Shown here in pieces: positions 5,968-8,776 of a DNA stretch of 8,776 nucleotides (position 1 is the stretch's first letter; each line of letters begins with the position of its first letter). The notes beneath the pieces were generated by a model. That model saw nothing but the letters and a program-made list of their open reading frames with translations, did no database searches and was not told the DNA's origin. The translations under genes and the position numbers were made by a program. Where the stretch lies: assembly GCA_002373875.1 (NCBI GenBank), contig DFKQ01000057.1:1-8776 (forward strand), read 5' to 3'. This stretch comes from Lachnospiraceae bacterium UBA3641 (GTDB taxonomy: Bacteria; Bacillota; Clostridia; Lachnospirales; Lachnospiraceae).

Positions 5968-7899
5968 TTAATCTTCCAGCACCTGCTTCAATGATTCTTC
6001 CACATTCCTGGTCAGCGACTGCATTACGCTTATGGATGAAGCGGTCTCTTCCGAAGCGGCAACCAGATTCTCGGCGCGGGCATTTACACTCTCCACTATC
6101 TCGGACAGCCTTCCCGACTCCCTGACCAGCTTGGCAATGGTTTCCTTAATATCGTTATTGTTCTTGTTACTGTCATCTGCTGTTGTCTTGGAATTCTCGG
6201 CCAGATTCTTGATCTCCTCGGCAACCACCGCGAATCCTCTTCCGGCCTCACCGGCACGCGCTGCCTCTATTGAAGCATTCAGCGCAAGCAGGTTGGTCTG
6301 ATTGGATATGGCAATAACGTCGGCATTGTTGGCCTCCAGCTTCTCAAGATAACCCTCGATGGCCGTGAGAACTTCCTTCATATTGCGCGCAAATTCATCC
6401 ACCTCCAACATGGAACCGGAGATTCCGTTGGTCTGAACCGCGTTGTCCTCACTTGCATGCTCGATCTGGGCTATAGCATCACCCAGACTCTCAAAGTTCT
6501 CGCTGATGCCGACTCCCAGAGAGGCCTTCTTTTCATTCATCGCCTCATGAGCCTGCTTTACCTCATCGGCCAATGCCATCGCCCTGTCTTTTTCTTCATA
6601 AGCACGATCCTTGATGTAATGTACGCAGTTATGCTTATGGTTTATTCCGTTATATATAGCCTTGGCCATATCGGCACAGGTATTATATCCGCAGCAGCCG
6701 CAATTAATGTTCTTTTTCTCTTCGGTATCCTTATGCATATCATCGAAAATCCTTGACAGCTCCGCTGCCGAGGGCTGCTTATAGACACAGGCCTTGCTGC
6801 GATCAGTATATTTTCTTACAAAATCATCAAGCTTAAGTGAAGCAAACTGCTTATTTAATGCTGCCAGTCTCTTCTGCGGCGTAAGCTTCCTGCTCCAGGC
6901 ATTTTTCGAAGAATCGTTTTTACTGTCAGCCTTGATCCTCTGAATACTTACAAAAGTACTCTCATCCATGGTCTTTCTGGCATCAACACCCGGGCCATAC
7001 AGGCATCCGTTCGTGCAGTTGAGGGCATCGATGAGGAGGTAAGGAAATTGAGTGTTTTTGATCTTATCCTTATTCCTCTCAAGATACTCATACATGTGGT
7101 GCTCACCCTCCATCTGGCGGACAAGAGCATCCTCCCCAAGAAGCCAGTACACATTCTCCTTAAGGCCGCCGGGCATCGGATATATCGAGCCGAGACCATA
7201 CTCCAGCTCGTCGGTATAAGGCTTATAATCCTTCACGGGATTTTCCTTCAGATATCTGGTAAGGTGTGAAAACGTAAGATTGTATGATACTATACCCTGA
7301 TTATTGGGATCATCGATCTCATTCTTCTTGGCTATACATGGGCTGATAAAGGCAAGCTTATCGGGAACCTTCATGTATTTCTTAACATATATGGCTCCGC
7401 ACATCATCGGACTCTGCACCGGCATAAGCTTCGGAAGAAGCTCCGGAAGATGCCGTTCTATATAACCCACAACAGCGGGACATGGCTGTGATATACTTCC
7501 ATAGTAATTCTTCTCGGTGATATATTTGATATACCCCCAGGTCGTTATATCAGCGCCAAAGGAAATACTGATGAAGCGGTTTACTCCAAGCTTCTTCAGC
7601 ATGCCCAGATATTTTTCATAATCATTCTTATAATTGGCTAAAAAAGCCGGAGCTATCAGAACAGATATCTTTTCCCCCTTCTTAAGGTCCGCAAAGAACC
7701 TTTCCACATCATCCTCATACTCACGGGCATTATGCTCACAGGCGTCTATACAGGCTCCGCAGGCGATACACTTCTCAGGATCAACCTCTATAACGTTTCC
7801 TCTTTCCTTCTTGATCGCCACGTTGGCTCCCAGGCTCGGGCATGCACTTATACAACGATTACAGCCAACACATTTTTCATTTGTTTTTACTAATCCCAT
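5968..7899 (-). CDS. Soluble [FeFe]-hydrogenase-like / chemoreceptor fusion (putative H2 or redox sensor)
   Basis: Domains in order: 2[4Fe-4S] ferredoxin (C10/13/16/20 and C44/47/50/54); [FeFe]-hydrogenase H-cluster domain (about 75-325); a further Fe-S domain with C400, C403, C408 and C425 (CGCCGYNTC); a short helical linker; and a methyl-accepting chemoreceptor signalling domain (about 460-643) with the hairpin tip ISNQTNLLALNASIEAARAG and AVVAEEIKNLAENS. All four H-cluster ligands are present: C140 (QPCP), C188 (SPCIAKKNE), C295 and C299 (NCTNGC). The proton-relay Cys before the first ligand is Pro139, which argues for sensing rather than fast catalysis. There is no membrane segment, so it is cytoplasmic. 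The ATG at 7899 directly precedes the first cluster; an AAAGG site is 9 nt upstream. fdhD follows. It needs HydEFG maturases, which are not seen here. The sensory role is inferred. Confidence 0.9.
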   Translation of the reverse strand: MGLVKTNEKCVGCNRCISACPSLGANVAIKKERGNVIEVDPEKCIACGACIDACEHNAREYEDDVERFFADLKKGEKISVLIAPAFLANYKNDYEKYLGMLKKLGVNRFISISFGADITTWGYIKYITEKNYYGSISQPCPAVVGYIERHLPELLPKLMPVQSPMMCGAIYVKKYMKVPDKLAFISPCIAKKNEIDDPNNQGIVSYNLTFSHLTRYLKENPVKDYKPYTDELEYGLGSIYPMPGGLKENVYWLLGEDALVRQMEGEHHMYEYLERNKDKIKNTQFPYLLIDALNCTNGCLYGPGVDARKTMDESTFVSIQRIKADSKNDSSKNAWSRKLTPQKRLAALNKQFASLKLDDFVRKYTDRSKACVYKQPSAAELSRIFDDMHKDTEEKKNINCGCCGYNTCADMAKAIYNGINHKHNCVHYIKDRAYEEKDRAMALADEVKQAHEAMNEKKASLGVGISENFESLGDAIAQIEHASEDNAVQTNGISGSMLEVDEFARNMKEVLTAIEGYLEKLEANNADVIAISNQTNLLALNASIEAARAGEAGRGFAVVAEEIKNLAENSKTTADDSNKNNNDIKETIAKLVRESGRLSEIVESVNARAENLVAASEETASSISVMQSLTRNVEESLKQVLED

Positions 7900-7929
7900 T
7901 TTTTTCGCCTTTCTCCCTAACTATCGAAA

Positions 7930-7958
7930 ATTGTATCACATTTTTGTTTCAATGTAAC
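7930..7958 (-). promoter_or_regulatory. Candidate promoter of the sensor-fdhD operon
   Basis: The minus strand has GTTACA (complement of 7953-7958), a 17-bp spacer, then TACAAT (complement of 7930-7935, five of six matching). The start would be near 7923, about 24 nt before the ATG. The mobile element at 7988 ends 29 bp upstream of the -35 box, leaving this promoter outside it. Confidence 0.5.
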
Positions 7959-7979
7959 CACCAAAATTATAATAATTTA

Positions 7980-7987
7980 AAATTTTA
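7980..7987. repeat. Target-site duplication, left copy (AAATTTTA)
   Basis: This octamer directly abuts the left inverted terminus of the 143-bp element and is repeated exactly at 8131-8138. It is the expected footprint of transposition into an AT-rich 8-bp target. Confidence 0.8.
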
Positions 7988-8008
7988 GTAACTATTCAGA
8001 ACAGGCTC

Positions 8009-8025
8009 AAAATACTTCGTATTTT
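8009..8025. repeat. Small hairpin inside the MITE
   Basis: AAAATAC (8009-8015) and GTATTTT (8019-8025) form a 7-bp stem with a 3-nt loop. It forms one arm of the folded element. Confidence 0.5.
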
Positions 8026-8033
8026 TCGCTGCT

Positions 8034-8047
8034 TTGGATTCATCCAA
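8034..8047. repeat. Second small hairpin inside the MITE
   Basis: TTGGAT (8034-8039) and ATCCAA (8042-8047) are inverted arms with two bases between them; in practice five pairs with a 4-nt loop. Confidence 0.45.
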
Positions 8048-8048
8048 T

Positions 8049-8112
8049 ACATAAATTTATAAAATATGCCCCTTACAAGCAAGCTTGACGGTTCATATTT
8101 TAAAATTTATGT
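8049..8112. repeat. Large internal inverted repeat of the MITE
   Basis: Positions 8049-8068 pair with 8094-8112 over 19 base pairs with one extra A on the left side. The 25-nt loop between them contains the palindrome CAAGCTTG (8080-8087). Together with the outer 17-bp arms it makes a long-stem, multi-branched structure. Confidence 0.75.
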
Positions 8113-8130
8113 GCTGTTCTGAATAGTTAC

Positions 8131-8138
8131 AAATTTTA
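8131..8138. repeat. Target-site duplication, right copy (AAATTTTA)
   Basis: Exact copy of 7980-7987 on the other side of the element. Its last three bases (8136-8138) are the TAA stop codon of the FAD-oxidoreductase gene on the minus strand. Confidence 0.8.
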
Positions 8139-8776
8139 CAAAATCGCACTCGTAATCACATGATCTGCCACATATATACCACTGGCGGAAGCATGGGACA
8201 GGGAATGAGTGACCCCGCTTCCGTCTCCGATCACATACAGACCCTTGTGCCCGGTCTCAAGATTATTGTCTATGTCGACCTCCATATTGTAGAACTTAAC
8301 CTCAACGCCGTACAAAAGCGTATCATCATTAGCTGTACCGGGAGCAACCTTGTCAAGTGCATATATCATCTCCATGATTCCGTCAAGTATACGCTTGGGC
8401 AGCACAAGGCTCAGATCACCGGGTGTTGCGGCAAGAGTGGGGGTTACGGTTGATTCCGCTATACGTTCTTCGTTACTTCTCCTTCCCCTTATGAGATCTC
8501 CGAACCTCTGGACTATCACGCCTCCGCCCAGCATGTTTGACAGCCTTGCTATGCTCTCCCCGTATGCATTGCTGTCCTTAAAGGGCTCGGAAAAATGCTT
8601 GGCAACCAGAAGCGCGAAGTTGGTATTCTCCGTATGCCTTGCCGGATCATCATAGCTGTGCCCGTTCACCGTTATTATTCCGTTTGTGTTTTCATTTACC
8701 ACGCTTCCGTAAGGATTCATGCAAAAGGTCCGCACCCTGTCCTCGTACTTCTCCGTGCGGTATACGATCTTGCTCT
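8136..8776 (-). CDS. Partial CDS: FAD-dependent oxidoreductase, COG2509 type (C-terminal part)
   Basis: The frame is open to the right edge, giving 213 complete codons of the C-terminal part. The first readable residues are SKIVYRTEKYEDRVRTFC; the GTG at 8735 is an internal Val, not a start. Recognised from blocks conserved in the uncharacterised COG2509 NAD(P)/FAD-dependent dehydrogenases: RTFCMNPYGSVV, VNGHSY, ENTNFALLV, ARLSNMLGGGVIVQRFGDL, ALDKVAPGTA, LLYGVEVKFY and the C-terminal FAD-contact motif IGDGSGVTHSLSHASASGIYVA. The N-terminal Rossmann fold would lie outside the window. Predicted cytoplasmic flavoprotein; its substrate is not known for the family. Its stop codon coincides with the target duplication of the adjacent MITE, yet the reading frame end is intact. 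Confidence 0.9.
   Translation of the reverse strand, partial: SKIVYRTEKYEDRVRTFCMNPYGSVVNENTNGIITVNGHSYDDPARHTENTNFALLVAKHFSEPFKDSNAYGESIARLSNMLGGGVIVQRFGDLIRGRRSNEERIAESTVTPTLAATPGDLSLVLPKRILDGIMEMIYALDKVAPGTANDDTLLYGVEVKFYNMEVDIDNNLETGHKGLYVIGDGSGVTHSLSHASASGIYVADHVITSAIL

Larger units (their letters stand above)
7988..8130. mobile_element. 143-bp MITE with 17-bp terminal inverted repeats
   Basis: GTAACTATTCAGAACAG (7988-8004) and its exact complement (8114-8130) bound a non-coding 143-bp segment flanked by 8-bp direct repeats. There is no ORF of useful size. Inside are a near-perfect internal stem (8049-8068 with 8094-8112, one bulged base) and two small hairpins (8009-8025 and 8034-8047). 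IS66-family elements are known for GTAA-starting ends and 8-bp target duplications, so this may be a non-autonomous IS66 derivative (inference). It sits between the FAD-oxidoreductase stop codon and the sensor promoter. Confidence 0.85.

Noticed and set aside
7967..7972. Perfect TATAAT on the minus strand upstream of the sensor gene
   Set aside because: No acceptable -35 at 16-18 bp (the position falls in the MITE end, ATAGTT). The pair at 7930-7958 fits better.
8136..8735. A complete 199-residue protein starting at GTG 8735
   Set aside because: The frame continues open to the window edge and the extra residues fit the COG2509 family, so the GTG codes an internal Val and the gene is partial.

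Overview
The window looks like chromosome of a Clostridia member, most likely Lachnospiraceae. Supporting this are a DUF4317 gene (a family largely confined to Clostridia), AT-rich intergenic DNA around moderate-GC genes, strong AGGAGG-type ribosome sites, an M18 aminopeptidase, a MepA-like MATE exporter and an anaerobe-type [FeFe]-hydrogenase-derived protein. The species cannot be named from sequence alone.

Layout. On the minus strand at the left are the start of a signal-peptide gene cut by the edge (1-44) and a short DUF4317 gene (102-752) just upstream of it. A candidate promoter overlapped by a 9-bp-arm palindrome (841-886) and an intrinsic terminator (881-923) follow. Next, also minus, is a 427-residue secreted protein (970-2253) with eight 13-residue Met/Pro/Glu repeats and a duplicated 82-residue helical module. 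A divergent promoter region (2254-2491) separates it from a plus-strand pair: M18 aminopeptidase (2492-3799) and MATE exporter (3839-5200). These converge, one base apart, on a minus-strand pair transcribed from the right: a soluble [FeFe]-hydrogenase-like/chemoreceptor fusion (5968-7899) followed 16 nt later by fdhD (5202-5951). The right edge holds the 3' part of a COG2509-type FAD-dependent oxidoreductase (8136-8776, minus).

The two most notable items are these. (1) The 643-residue protein joins a ferredoxin-like 2[4Fe-4S] module, an H-cluster domain with all four Cys ligands but no proton-relay Cys, a further Cys4 Fe-S domain and a chemoreceptor signalling domain. It reads as a cytoplasmic H2/redox sensor for chemotaxis, and it is apparently co-transcribed with fdhD, the formate dehydrogenase sulfurtransferase. 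(2) A 143-bp non-coding mobile element (7988-8130) has perfect 17-bp terminal inverted repeats and a perfect 8-bp target duplication. It is inserted exactly at the stop codon of the FAD gene and just upstream of the sensor's promoter, and can fold into a multi-arm structure. Its GTAA-starting ends and 8-bp duplication suggest mobilisation by an IS66-family transposase (inference).

How the genes work together: the sensor and fdhD suggest a link between hydrogen sensing and formate metabolism. The aminopeptidase and exporter form a simple housekeeping/export operon. No function can be assigned to the DUF4317 gene, and the repeat protein is best described as an exported, probably surface or extracellular, structural protein.
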